Shown piece after piece: positions 26,501 to 37,829 of a stretch of DNA of 64,000 nucleotides. The notes beneath the pieces were generated by a model. That model did no database searches, had not been told where the DNA came from, and worked only from the letters and a program-made list of their open reading frames with translations. The DNA comes from Chaetomium olivaceum (Eukaryota; Ascomycota; Sordariomycetes; Sordariales; Chaetomiaceae). The stretch lies in contig JAYWVB010000003.1 of the NCBI GenBank assembly GCA_039881045.1, positions 372,001-436,000 on the forward strand, read 5' to 3'. A program made the translations under genes and the position numbers. The first letter of the stretch is position 1, and every line of letters begins with the position of its first letter.

Positions 26501-27025
26501 AACGCCGAAAAGTACTACTTCAACCCCAAAACCCTCCTCCCAGAGCTCGTCGACATCTACCTCAACCTCGGCGACTCCTCCTCCTTCATCGAAGCCGTCG
26601 CCGCCGACGGCCGCTCTTACTCGCCCGCCACCATGAGCATGACGGCCTTCATTCTCCGCAACAAGCATCTCAAGGACGAGAAGGACATCCTAGCCTGGGA
26701 GGTGCTCGCCGCGCAGATCGAGAGCGCAAAGGAGGCGCTGGACCGCGCCGACCTCGACTACGACGACGCCCCCGCCGAGTTCGAGGACCCCATCATGGGT
26801 ATTCTGATGACGGATCCCGTGGTGCTGCCGTCCAAGCATGTTGTGGATAGGTCGACGATCACGCAGCATCTGCTGAGTGACCCCAAGGATCCGTATACAC
26901 GGCAGCCGATGACTATTGAGGATGTCGTGCCGGACACGGAGCTGCAGGGAAGGATCGAGGCGTGGAAGGCGGAGAGGCGGGCGAAGGCGAGGGGGGAGGG
27001 GGAGGCGATGGATACGACGGAGTGA
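23581..27025 (+). CDS. ufd2: ubiquitin conjugation factor E4 (Ufd2), U-box ligase
   Basis: Exons 23581-24374, 24435-24648, 24696-26095 and 26146-27025 join in phase to 1095 residues. After a Pro/Ser-rich disordered N-terminus (about residues 1-150) comes the long helical Ufd2P core, with family-typical segments NPLHDTFVPYLLREVE, IEKNTILGPFFRISPLQP and AHHYGSEAANSKM. The C-terminus is a U-box: EFEDPIMGILMTDPVVLPSK and DPYTRQPM, a RING fold without zinc ligands. E4 elongates ubiquitin chains on substrates with Cdc48 in the ubiquitin-fusion degradation pathway, in cytosol and nucleus. All three introns are 47-60 bp and the frame is fully intact. The adjacent upstream gene is also a putative ubiquitin ligase, but there is no evidence of joint regulation. 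Confidence 0.97.
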
Positions 27026-28146
27026 GGGGGGTTCTGGCTTGGGGGTATGAGGCACTGTATGGACGGTGGAGCAGGCATGAGAATGGGAATGAGTTTGTCT
27101 CCTTTTTTTTCTTCTTTCTTTTTTTTGAACCGGACTTGGCTGGGCAGTGACATAGATTCTTGGGGGGCCGAAGGCCGTTGGCTTGCTTACCGGGGGTTGG
27201 GAGTTGGCAGGGGACAGAAAGGTGGGTATTGTTTCTCGTGTATTGGTTTGTGTGAAGGTAACTCGAATCAACAACAGCTTACTTTGGCAGAGTGAGGGTA
27301 CGGTACATACGGCAATTGCAGTTGGCGATTATGCCCTGTCAGCCGGTCTCGCCGCGTTTGCCATTGATGTTTCTCACACATCCTTGATCAAATGGCAGCT
27401 GAGGTGGTTGACTCAGCCCTTTGCATTATCGTCCTCTCGCAGACCCAAGTCATGCTCGACAGCTTGAACACCGGCTTAGGTCCGAGTCTAGGCATGAGAG
27501 TAACCTACCCTCGCCATAACCAACAAACCAATCTCGTCTTCCCCCACAACCCCTTTACGCGTAGACAGCGTATCCAGAACGCGACCACAACTCCCGCCTA
27601 CTACACATTTCGTAAATATCGGTGACCATTGTTCGAGAGAATCACTAAATTCTGTATTCCCCGATTCCTTTCCCGCCGTGGACTTATTATCTGTTCCGTT
27701 CCTATTCCCATCCATTATCCCTATTTGCAGCAGTTGCAGCAGCAGCTGCAGCCAGACTCCTTCCGACTGCATAATACCTCGTACTTTCCAAAGCGCGGTG
27801 GTTGTTTTTTGGACAGATGAGGGGCTTGTTATGGTGTGGCTCAGTTGGCTCCGTCAAAACTTGGCCAGTATTTAAAGCCGATCCTTACTCCTTAGAATCC
27901 CCTAGGGAGATAGCGAGTTCGGCCGAGCCGGAAATAAATGCGAGGGTCAACGGATGACGTTAGAGGGGATAATGCATGGCGAATCATCACGACGTCGGTT
28001 CAACCCCACCGAGAGGGGCCAAGATGCGGGGTGAAGGGGAAGCTCTGGGTCTATAAGAGAGCATCTTTTTCTCATCCCTTTCGGTGTATTTGGTCCCGAA
28101 CCCATTCATAGGTAACACGGAGAGAATCCAGACACAAACAGCAAAC
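27026..28146. other. intergenic
   Basis: About 1.1 kb with no gene recognised. The right third is the promoter of the epimerase gene. A (CAG)-rich stretch lies near 27730. Confidence 0.5.
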
Positions 28147-29544
28147 ATGACCAAGGTTCTTTTGACCGGTGAGTAATACCCGAGTTGTGTTACCTATTGT
28201 CTCATCATTAACACATGCTACAGGTGGTTCCGGCTTCATTGCCGGTAAGTTGACAATACTAGCATTGGCATGCCTCTCCATCTTGTGGCCGGTTGCACCG
28301 CTAGGTCAGGTTGCTGGACCACGTCTCTGGTGAGACGATGGTTACCTCGACGTAGTGAACAGACAGCATCCACCCTCATGCTATGCCCCTGGCGAACCAC
28401 ACCCCTAACTAACGCACAACCCAGCCCACATCCTCGAACAGCTGCTCGCCAAAGGCCACAGCGTGGTAACAACGGTCCGCAACGAGGACAAAGCCGCCAA
28501 GATCCGCGAAGCCTACCCCTCACAAGCCGCCTCAGGCGACCTAGTCGTCGCCATCGTCCCAGACATCGCCCAGCCCGACGCCTTCGACGAGGTAGTCAAG
28601 ACGCCCGGCCTGGAGGTCGTCCTCCACACAGCCTCGCCCTTCCACTTCAAGTTCAGTGCGTCAACCCCCCCCATCCACCCACTCCATCCCTTCCTCTCCG
28701 CCCCCCGTCCCCCTCTAACAATACCCAATATCCACCAACCGACCACCCCCCCTTAACCACCCCCATACTAACCAACCCCCGTCCCCTTAACAGCGGACCC
28801 CGTCAAGGAACTAATCGACCCGGCGGTCACGGGCACGACGGGGATCCTGCACGCCATCACGCTCTCCGCGCCCACCGTGCGGCGCGTCGTGGTGACGTCG
28901 TCCTTCGCGGCGCTCATCGACGAGGCGCACGCGGCCGACCCCAGCCACACCTTTTCCGAAGCCAGCTGGAACCCGGTCACGCTCGCCGACGTGCACCGCA
29001 GCCCCCCCCGGCCTACCGCGCGAGCAAGACGCTGGCGGAGCGCGCGGCGTGGGCGTTCGTCAAGGACCCCGCGGCGAGCAGAGGGGGGGAGGTGAGGTTT
29101 GATCTGGTGACGGTCAATCCGCCGATGGTGTTTGGCCCCGTGGTGCATTATTTGGAGAGTTTGGATGCGGTGAATAAGTAATGAGCGGTTGGTGGATTGT
29201 TTGCGGGGAAGTGGCGGGAGGAGGTGCCGAGTGCGGGGCCGGTCGCGATTTGGGTGGATGTGAGGGATGTGGCGGAGGCGCATGTGAAGGCGGGGTTGGA
29301 GATTCCGGAGGTGGGGGGAAGAGGTTGTTCGCGACGGCGGGGCTGTTTAGTAACGCTGAGTTGGGAGGGTGGTGAGAAAGCATTTTCCGGAGATGCGGAG
29401 CGGTTGCCGACGGAGGAGACGAAGGGCGGGAGCTGGCGCCGGAGGACCAGCGGTTCAAGTTTGATAATAGCGAGACGAACAAGCTGTTTGGGGATTAAGT
29501 GGCGGTCGTTTGAGGAGTCGGTGGTGGACACGGTGAAAGCTTGA
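28147..29544 (+). CDS. NAD(P)-dependent epimerase / dihydroflavonol-4-reductase-like (GRE2-type) reductase, heavily frame-damaged
   Basis: Exons 28147-28168, 28224-28244, 28425-28655 and 28794 onward give a Rossmann start (LLTGGSGFIA), an intact VVVTSSFAAL strand and the catalytic Tyr-x-x-x-Lys in AYRASK. It belongs to the extended short-chain dehydrogenases that reduce carbonyls with NADPH. The homology then hops between frames: at a C8 run near 29010, at about 29175, 29200, 29320, 29430 and 29490, and just past the stop at 29544. At least seven 1-2 nt indels fall within 600 bp, yet amino acids in each fragment (for example AIWVDVRDVAEAHVKAGL) are well conserved. It is either a very young pseudogene or badly read GC-rich sequence. 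The end is uncertain and could extend to about 29597. Confidence 0.7.
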
Positions 29545-29629
29545 AGAAGGTGGCGCGTAAGGGGGGGATGACAGGGGTTGCTGATAGACATAGATAGAGA
29601 GGGTAGACTTGCGACCGGTTCCCTGGTGA

Positions 29630-30918
29630 CTACCGCGCTTCCAGCTCCTTAATCCTTTTGAGTACGCCCTCCTTCCACTCGGCATATGCCTTGCGTTTCC
29701 TGTCTCCCAAGTAATCATACCTCTCCTGAAACATGGTATCAGCCCTCCGTATCTGGACCCACCTCGCCGTCCCCTTCCCCGGCATCATTCCTCTCCTCTT
29801 CCTCCTCCTCCTCCACCCTCGTAGCCTCCCTATCCACCAAATCCTGCACCCCACTAACCCAGCCCATCTCAAACCACCCATGCCTCCTCCCCCTGACAGC
29901 TGCCGCATCCAACTCAGCCACGCCAACCGCCTTCCACCCCTCCCACGCCTCATCGTCCTCCCCGTCTCCATCTCCATCTTCACCACTCCCCTCACCTTTC
30001 CCACTCCCACTCCCACTCCCAACCTCAATTTCCCCCCTCACCTCCCGTATCCCCGCCGCCACAACCCTCCTCATCCCCACATACCTCTCCCTCTCCACCT
30101 CCTCACCCCTAGGCCAGACCACCCCCCTCCAAACAAACAAATACAGCGCGCCCACCACGGCCGCCGCATTCGCGCGCGCCCATGCGTCTGTGGTCGGTTT
30201 CCCGCGCGGCGCGAGCACCGATTCGACGGCTGAGGCTACGACGGGGCCGATGTTGATGTGGGACGGGCCGAGGGTGGTGAGGAGGTGCCGGAGGGTAGGG
30301 CGAATCCAGGGAGGGAGGGCGTCGGTTTGGGGGTTGGTGAGAGGGGCGGGGGCGAGCTTGTTTTGGTGCTGGTTGCGGAGGTCGGCGAGGGATTTTTCTT
30401 TTGCTTTTTCTTTTTGGGGGGGCTGGGGGTGTTTTTCTTTGCGGTTGGTTGGGGTGCTGGCTGTTGTGGTGGTTGTGGTGGTGACGGGGGTTCGGGATTT
30501 GTTGGCGAGGGAGAGGTGTTGTGTCGTGGTGGTGTTGATGCTGGGCGCGGAGCTTGGAGGTGGGCGTTCGGGTGCGGGCACTGCCGAGGGCGGTATCGCC
30601 GCCTGGGGTGCGACGGCTGGGGGTGGAGGCGGTGGCCGGGAGGATCTTGTCGAGATGGTTGTACAGACGCTTGTAGATGCGCGGCGGGATGGGCGGACGA
30701 GGGTCGATCGGGGGGAGGTTGAGGGTGATCTTGAGCCTGTCGCAGGCTAGGTTGGCGCAGGCATAGAGTCGGGCGACTTCCTCTTCGGCCTTGAGCGTGC
30801 TGGCGCGGTTTCGGGACTGGGCGAGCAATGAGCTGGCCAGCTGGGTAAGAGGTTCGGGGAGGTCCGAGTTGTGAGTCGGTAGTAGCGAGAGCAGTGTCTG
30901 CTCGATTGAGCGGTTCAT
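29630..30918 (-). CDS. orc6: origin recognition complex subunit 6
   Basis: The N-terminus (residues 1-95) is strongly ORC6-like: a Met-Asn-Arg-Ser-Ile-Glu-Gln start, QLASSLLAQSRNRASTLKAEEE, and the cyclin-box-like helices ending RPPIPPRIYKRLYNHLDKIL. A low-complexity Thr/Pro/Lys linker and a conserved C-terminal region (LPPWIRPTLRHLL to ALYLFVWRG) follow. The last 35 residues (MFQERYDYLGDRKRK) are in a third frame. ORC6 is part of the six-subunit complex that marks replication origins and loads MCM. Two frame changes, one in the Thr-rich linker (about 30400-30580) and one near 29750, break the gene as read. No GT-AG intron explains either. Since ORC6 is essential in yeast, sequence error is the simplest reading. 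Confidence 0.85.
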
Positions 30919-31949
30919 GGTTTCAGAGAATCTCAGAGTTTAAATGGGTAGTGGAGAGAATTCAAGTTATTAATAAAGGGTTTTGTGCCTCCTTTTCCCT
31001 GATCATTCTCAATTCTCAAGTTTCTTGATCGCCACAACTCATCGTTCGTAAAATGGAACAAGCGAGGTGACCTGGGAGACGCGACGTGAATGGCCCCAAC
31101 GCCAGGTCATGTGACTTGGATGAGATGGTGATAACTGCCAAGAGGCACTATCACAGGCCTGCCGCACCCGGTAACCCGAGTGGGTACGTGGGTTAGTGTC
31201 AAGATTACAAGGTTAGGACCACGCCTTTGGCGTGTGGTCGCCAAGGCGTAATCAAACCCCCCGAGGTGGACCCAGGGGACCAGATGCGGTATTTTTCAGG
31301 GTCAGATGCCCGCACACAGCTGTTTGAACCAGACACAGACATCACGACGGTTGCACTGCAGTAGTTGACCATCAATTGGCTCAACTGGCCGTAATTACAC
31401 TGTTTTCACTACGTTTGACTGTCCCATCTCGGTATCCGTGGCTGTGGGTTTTCCAACAGTTAGGTGTTGCTAGGTACCTGAGGTAGGTACGCACATGTAC
31501 ATGTACTTTACCTACTAACCTCATTACTGCTTCTGTTGAATCATCGAATGTGAGGTTGCGCACTCTGAGGCGAAGCCTGATAAATCCAGAAGGGAGCCGC
31601 TGCCAGTATTTTATTCGCCGATCATGGCTACGCACAGTGACATTCAAGTGTTCGCCTGTTCTCACCGTACTTACCGCCTTCAGAAAGGCTGCGCCATAGT
31701 AGGTTGAGATCTGCTTTAATCTAGGGGATGGGGGCCCAAATATCTCTCTGCCTCGCCCATTGCGCCATCGAGATCAGTATGGCTGGACGACATATTGAAA
31801 TCATCGGAACCACGTTTCCGGTCAATTCCGTCTTCATCCTATTCTCTTAAACTTTTTCTAGAATCTCGCCTGTCTTGCCCATTCAGTGCAACTCCTGCTA
31901 TATATCGGATGAGGCGAATCCCGTGGCGTTCTACAAGCCGTCCAGCTAC
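30919..31949. other. intergenic
   Basis: No gene recognised. A short imperfect hairpin built on GGCG/CGCC (about 31225-31250) and a (TAGGTAC)-type repeat near 31470 are present. It holds the ORC6 promoter and the 3' flank of the next gene. Confidence 0.5.
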
Positions 31950-33125
31950 CTACTTTCCCCTCATTTCTCCGTGATCTTTCACTCGCTCACAAGCACTACC
32001 GCCGACCTTGATCCCAACCGTGATTCCAAAATGGTCGCTGACCCAAAACTGGACCTTTCTCCGGACCAACTCGGCCCCATCTCCTTTACGCCCAGGTTCT
32101 CGGTCCAGTTTGACCATGGCAGCATACATTTTGTCTGAAATCAACTCTTTCTCAGGTGGTTCGTACACCGCACAACCCTTGACAATTCGAATCGATGGGA
32201 GGGACCCCGTTTGCTCCCAGGCTTCAACCTCGGTCTGAAGGCCAATGCCAAGTCGGCCGAGTCTCCCGACGACATCTTGGGCCTCATGGAGCGGAACCGT
32301 CTCAAGAGGCTCCGTGTAGAAGAATTTGTCCAATCGTTTGTAGGTCTTTTTGCGTTTAGATTGATAACCCCAAGTGTTTCCTCGGTCCCTGCCCAATGTA
32401 ACGTCCTTTTGGAACGGCTTGAGACGGGGCGGCGGCGGCGGAGTCACGTCTTCCCACACGTCATGCAAATTGATCTCCGGGAGCTTGTGAAAGTTATGTT
32501 CCGACTGCTCGTTCGCGTTCATGTCTCCGCCGACCATCCCTCCAATAACTCGTCCCTCTCCGGGCAATCCCGGCTCCCCTCTGAGAACCGCCGCAATCCT
32601 TGAGAGCTGGCTAGGTCGATAGCCCTTGGGATCCCATAGGGATTCCAGATGCGTCGTGCAGAGCCGGATGAGGTCGCGTTGCCCGTCTGGTTCCGCGGGC
32701 GCGGACAAGATGTCGACCACGAGGGCATCCCGTGCCATTCTGGTCGTGAGGGGGACGCGGAAACAGCTCTGCACGGGAAGTGACTTTGCCACCAGCATCA
32801 GCGTAAAATAGTGGCCCGCCTGCCACTTGACTTGCTTGAAAACAAATGACTCGCCAAGTACATCCTCGTACTGCGAATCCGGGCCCTCGACGTTAGACAG
32901 CTGGAAGCACTCCCTGACCCATAGATTCTGCATGACGGCGTCTAGGACCGGCTTGGTGACCTCCTGCAGCATGATGACGAGATGGCCTGGCGATTGTCCG
33001 AATGTCTCTTTCAAATATTGCATCGCAGCAGCAATGCGGGCCTCGATTCCGATATCCATGAGGCCCCACAAGTTCCATGAGACCACCTTGATGACTGTAG
33101 TGAGAGGCACTCTGGCTGCAGACAT
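31950..33125 (-). CDS. endonuclease/exonuclease/phosphatase family protein, TDP2-like
   Basis: A single intact frame of 391 residues. It shows the ordered catalytic motifs of the Mg2+-dependent EEP phosphodiesterases: SWNLWG (Asn), LQEV (Glu, metal), TTHLES (His), GDMNA (Asp/Asn) near residue 205 and C-terminal SDHFGI (Asp-His). The spacing and the TTHLES/GDMNA wording fit tyrosyl-DNA phosphodiesterase 2-like proteins, which remove 5'-tyrosyl adducts left by topoisomerase II. There is no signal peptide. It has no intron and no frame damage, in contrast with its right-hand neighbours. The exact substrate is inference; other EEP nucleases are the alternative. Confidence 0.83.
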   Translation of the reverse strand: MSAARVPLTTVIKVVSWNLWGLMDIGIEARIAAAMQYLKETFGQSPGHLVIMLQEVTKPVLDAVMQNLWVRECFQLSNVEGPDSQYEDVLGESFVFKQVKWQAGHYFTLMLVAKSLPVQSCFRVPLTTRMARDALVVDILSAPAEPDGQRDLIRLCTTHLESLWDPKGYRPSQLSRIAAVLRGEPGLPGEGRVIGGMVGGDMNANEQSEHNFHKLPEINLHDVWEDVTPPPPPRLKPFQKDVTLGRDRGNTWGYQSKRKKTYKRLDKFFYTEPLETVPLHEAQDVVGRLGRLGIGLQTEVEAWEQTGSLPSIRIVKGCAVYEPPEKELISDKMYAAMVKLDREPGRKGDGAELVRRKVQFWVSDHFGITVGIKVGGSACERVKDHGEMRGK

Positions 33126-35152
33126 GTGCGCGACAGGCGCCCATCTCGATAGCTCCTCGCGATAGCTATGTGGAACAAGTTGATGTGGTGGGATGATTTC
33201 TTGTCGGACAGGCTCATACGATCTCTACACACGAGTCAACAACGACCGAAAGCGAACGAGACTGGTGGAGGGTGAGGGCCAACACGGAAATGCCGCGCTT
33301 GACATCCACGAAGCACGGGGGGCAAGCGGGAGATGGCATTTTGTTGACGGTACGCGATGGTCCTAGTTGCACCAGAGATGGCAGAAATCCTAGGGCGAAA
33401 TGTAGCCATGGATGTTGATGACCTTCTCGCAAGGGGGGTAAAGGTCGTCAGTTGCTTAGGTGGTATTGTCTGAAGGCGAGGGCGGCAAGAAAAGAAAAAA
33501 CTAGCTAAGGAAAAGACGCGCGGAAAGGAGAAACTATAAGTTTAGAGACCGAGGCTGCACAAGGTGGTAAGAAATCGCTGGATTGACTTATTATGAGGAG
33601 TAAAGAATCTCTAGGTTGTGTGGTAGATGTAGTTAGTTTGCTCACAGACCTCAATTCCGTAGGAGATTTCGCCACTGACGTGGCGATTTTGGTTTGGTCA
33701 TCCAGGGCTCCTTTCCATTGCCGGGTTTGTGTTTGTGGCTGCCCAACAACTTCAGGCATGGAACCCATTGGATACATGTAATGACTAAATCAAGGAGAGT
33801 TTGTACATGCGTACTTGGGACTTTCCGTCCGCTCAGCAAGCGTTCATCCGGCGGCATCGCAAAGTCCTATGGACGTCCCGAGTCTCGAGTTGTTTTTATT
33901 CTTCCACGTTTGTTGCTGCTCATTCGCCGACCTCTTCCCCGGAAACACACGCACGAGTGCTCGAACAGCTCAACTTTGTCGTCCCGAGTGCCGTCCCGCT
34001 CAAATTGGTTCCCCGCAACTGCTGGTTCAAACGACCTTATCACTGGCAGGTAGGAGTCCGGTTTCCTCATCTCCCCAACACCAATATACTTGGCCAGCAA
34101 GGCCAGTGGTATGTACACCCCGACGGCCCGTTCAACCACAGAAAGATAGAGCTAGCAGTTAAATATAAGGCAGCCCTAATAAAGGTACGTACAACGCGTT
34201 CTAAGCGTTGTGAGAAACGCTCTTTGCTTTATCCCCCTTGATCCTTCTCCTATCCAATCTCGGGATTCCATAGCCCTGATCGTCTGTTTACTCGGTAGTT
34301 CTAATATCTCTACCACAATTATACTATCCGGTATCTTATTGCCAACGAAGTCTCTCTCGCTCGCTTTGGATAGTAGAGTAATTCCATATAGTGAACTGGG
34401 GCGCGGACCTCGTGCCAAGTGACCAAAAGGCCAGGGGGCCAGGGCTTTTAGTTTTTCGTTTTAGGCGTCCTGGTATTTAGTCAGAGGCTCCCGCTTTTTC
34501 AGGGGTCAGGGGCAAGCAGGCAATTCTATTCTTCTTCAACACTTGCAGAAGTGACCTTTCTTTCGCGGTGACTGTGACCGCGGTCCTCTGACCCGAGGGC
34601 CACGCGCGAAGGCGCATTGGCAGTCCAATCGTAGGATCCGTGGCGTTGAATGTTGTTCTTGAGCCATTTCCTCCCTGATGCTATATTGGCATCACAACAA
34701 TTGTGGCACCTGACTCAAACGTTGGTGGTGTGTGTCGTTTTGAGATGTAGCACCACTTCAATATTTGTCCTGAATTTCTATCTTAACCGGTAGAGAATAA
34801 TTTACTACTTCCTTCTCAGATACCAACCGACTAGGACGCAGAGCCGTGCACGGCTCGGCGGGCTTAAGGGTAGGCTAGTTGGGAACCGAAGTGTAGGGCA
34901 GGCCGATTGGAGGGTGGCATGTACACCTAGACCTTAAGAAGAACCAACCTTCTTCAAGTTTAGATACTAGGCCACCTAGTGGTCCTTCCAACTCAACCAA
35001 AATAGCTATATAGCTCAGACCATACGAATTCAATCACAGTAAGGTACTGTAGAGCCCCCCAGATGGCTACAGCGCCTGTAACCTGAACTCCAGGTTTCAA
35101 CAGGTGTTATATATATACTCTTTCCTGCAATTCTCCAACGAGGACACCGCCC
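33126..35152. other. intergenic, repeat-like and AT-richer toward the right
   Basis: No intact gene. From about 34100 the composition becomes AT-richer with many TA-rich words and no frame longer than about 100 residues with known motifs. The stretch 34660-35150, with a TATATATATACT box near 35110, looks like degenerate transposon or LTR sequence, but no boundary could be fixed. Confidence 0.4.
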
Positions 35153-35164
35153 GATGGGAAGTGG

Positions 35165-35403
35165 CCCTAGCGACGGTGGCTTAATTGGCACTGGCGGTGG
35201 TCCTGCCGTCCCGGTTTCCGACCTGCGTAATTCCCTGGAGGTTGCAGGTTCGAGCCAGGATGAGACAAGGAGTTTAAGGCGGCATACCGCCTTAAAGGAC
35301 TTGGGTAAACCCCAGTGGGGTTTCGTAACCGGCCTCAGCCCCGAAAGGGGGGTTGGCCGGTGAGCTTTTGCCGTTGTCAGCTCTTTTTCCTTTTAATTGT
35401 TTT
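35165..35403 (+). repeat. tRNA-derived SINE candidate
   Basis: A Pol III A-box-like TGGCTTAATTGG lies at 35177-35188 and a B-box-like GGTTCGAGCC at 35247-35256. A non-tRNA body follows with two GC hairpins (AAGGCGGCATACCGCCTT at about 35278; a CCCC/GGGG stem near 35335), and T-rich stretches near 35383-35403 could terminate Pol III. The flanks cannot pair as an acceptor stem, so it is not a functional tRNA gene. The A-to-B spacing and the unrelated 3' body are what a tRNA-headed SINE shows. Element ends and target duplications were not resolved. Confidence 0.45.
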
Positions 35404-35493
35404 TACGCCATGACTTAGAGTGTTCCCCATCTATCGCCTCAATCAAGGTCATCATAATAAAATTCGACGGTTTCATTTATTTCTATTAAAACC

Positions 35494-37690
35494 TCAAAGG
35501 TCATTCAGAGACTTTTGCGCCATCTCTGCCATCCTCCTCTCTCCCAAAATCTCTTCTTCTTCCATCAAGTCGCTCACAAACTGAGCAAGAGCAACATCAC
35601 TGCCCTTTGCCCCCATTAAACCAACGGCCGCGGAAAGTCTCTCAGTTCTGCCCGTGTATTTGGACACATACGGAGTAGTCCCAACTAGGGTATCACATCA
35701 GTAACGTTCGCGGGAGTCCTGCAGAGAACGCCTTACCAGGGATAATGAGCTCAGGCGCCTCGGCACAGGGACCAACGTTATAAAAAAAGAAGCCAGTTTC
35801 CGTGAACCTCTGTGGGCCCTCGCGGTACCTGTCACGGTACTCTAGCTGGCCGGTAGTCCAGGGCAGAACCAGCAGTGTGCTTGATTGTCCGTCATTGTTG
35901 GAGAGCGGCATGACGTGCTAGTGGAACCAGTCTTGGTAGACTTTGAGACGTCGTACGGCTTCAGCTTGTTGCTCGGGGGTGATTGTTGGGAGGTATTCCC
36001 TACGGATGGCTTGTTAAGATAAAGAATTTGGTTTGTTTCTTCCAGTCGTTTGAGAGACGGAGAAGGGAATGTTACGTACACCTTGAAACGTATCTGGGGA
36101 TCCAAGACGGGAGGCTTCCCAAAGCGGGCTTCGTACTCCGGGAGAAAATCCCGGAAGAGTCCAGTCCATTGGTCTGGGTTGGCTGCCCAGTCAAAGATAT
36201 TCTCAAAGTACTCGCTGAGCGACTCATTCACGCCTTCGGGTCGGCGCTGCTGCCATTGCTTTTCAAGGCTTATTTCGGCGCGCTGAACGTCCAGGTATTT
36301 TTCTAGGCGCGTGATGAAGGCTTCAAACACCTGTTGGCTCGAGACATCTTTGGCGGGGCAGTAGTCGGTTGGGTACAGGAGCCTGGTTGGCATCTAAATG
36401 GGGATTTGGTTAGCACTAGTTGGGCAATGTCAGAGCAGGCTTGTACCATTAACTCACCTGGAATGTGGTGGCATTGGCAGTCGATAATTATCCGTAGAGG
36501 GCTTGGGCGAGAAATTTGAACGCCGTTGCAGTCCGAGCAAAGCCGCCAACGGTATCGAACTTGCTACAACCAGTTTAATGGCCCCAATCAAGCAACGGTA
36601 TCTTGATCTGAAACTCACGGGCTGTATGGAACGATACCACCAAAGCTTGCTGCGCCCAGTGAGGAGCGCATCCCATAGATACCTTGAGCTGCTACTGGGG
36701 CTCGGATACTACCAAGAAGTGGAGCATGGATTGAGTAGTTTAACAACCAAGATAAACGGGGGCGTTGCAAGGACGACGTACTATCGGTACCGAGGGAGAT
36801 ATCAAGCCAGTCATAAGCTGCAACCGCAGCGGCACTACCGGCACTGCTCCCACTCGTCGTGAGATACCCGTCACCACGGGCCATGATAATCGACCCAGTC
36901 ACCGGTTGGCCACTCGCTGTCGGCAAACTGAGTTGTCTTGACCTTGCCGACAATCACGAAGCCGAGGTCTACCAGTCTCTGGACGGCGTCAGCGCTTGCT
37001 ACACGGGGAGCGTGGAGTGCAGTGTAGGCGAGCGATGATGCCCCGGTTTTGAGGCCCTTAAGGTTCATGATGTCCTTGACCGCAAGCCGCAGGCCAGCAT
37101 ACGGCCTCCCCTCGGACTTGGTAAAGTACAGCCGAGACGGGACGGCAACGGTTAGTGTGGATGGGTATTCTTCGCCGTAGGCCGAAGCGTCCAGAGATGG
37201 GAAACTGAGAGCCAGGGGTTAATAACAGCATGACGAAGAAATAACAGCGCAAACTTACGTGCTATTATTATCCATAGGCACTGTCGCGACGACAAACGCA
37301 CCGGCCGTGTCCGGGTACAGACGGTACGCGTGGTGCAACCAGCCATTTTGCAAGAAATAAGGCCCTTGCGGAAGGTAGGAGCTGCTGGCAAGCTGAATGA
37401 TATGAACGTTTTGGATATGCGCAATTCGGTAGACGACATGTTGTAGCTCACTAGTCCAGGTACTATTCAATTCTAGCAAGGTCGTCTGCACCACGAGCGA
37501 AGTCAAGAATTCCGTGGACCACACATCATCAGCCAGGCTAAACGCATGCAATATGCTGAAGGTCATCGAAACTAGGGATGCTGTCTCCCACTCTTACAAC
37601 TGTGCATGGCTCTACAGTCTGTCCAGCCCCGATTGAGTCCAAGCTGACCTGTGTCTTGACGGACTGGATCAGCAAGCTGGGAGGGGCCAT
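35494..37690 (-). pseudogene. amidase-signature hydrolase, disrupted
   Basis: Amidase signature family, with a Ser-cisSer-Lys triad hydrolysing amide bonds. The Lys region is LRLAVKDIMNLKG, the cis-Ser loop is TTSGSSAGSAAAVAAYDW, and the nucleophile region is SIRAP followed by AAQGIYGMRSSLGAASF. The C-terminal part includes FDWAANPDQWTGLFRDF and LSNNDGQSSTLLVLPW. A fungal N-terminal extension precedes them. Several introns are recognisable. Lesions are a frame change near 37560, a loss of a few residues plus a shift near 36880, an in-frame TAA at 36490-36488 and an in-frame TAG at 35920-35918. Both stops can arise from glutamine codons by C-to-T. The surrounding protein is otherwise well preserved, so inactivation is recent. 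The start at 37690 is the first ATG of the conserved N-terminal segment. Confidence 0.78.
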
Positions 37691-37829
37691 GGTCATAGCT
37701 AAGCCAGACTCACTAGGGGGGTCGTGTGCATACAGTCAAGCACAGCAGCAACATACCCCCGGCCTTTTTGTCTGATATCTACGCTGTGGAGCAATTTACC
37801 AAAACGAAGCTACGTCAGGAATTTCCATG

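Noticed and set aside
27985..28020. GGTTCAACCCC resembling a tRNA T-arm
   Set aside because: The upstream 70 bp cannot fold into a cloverleaf and no A-box is present.
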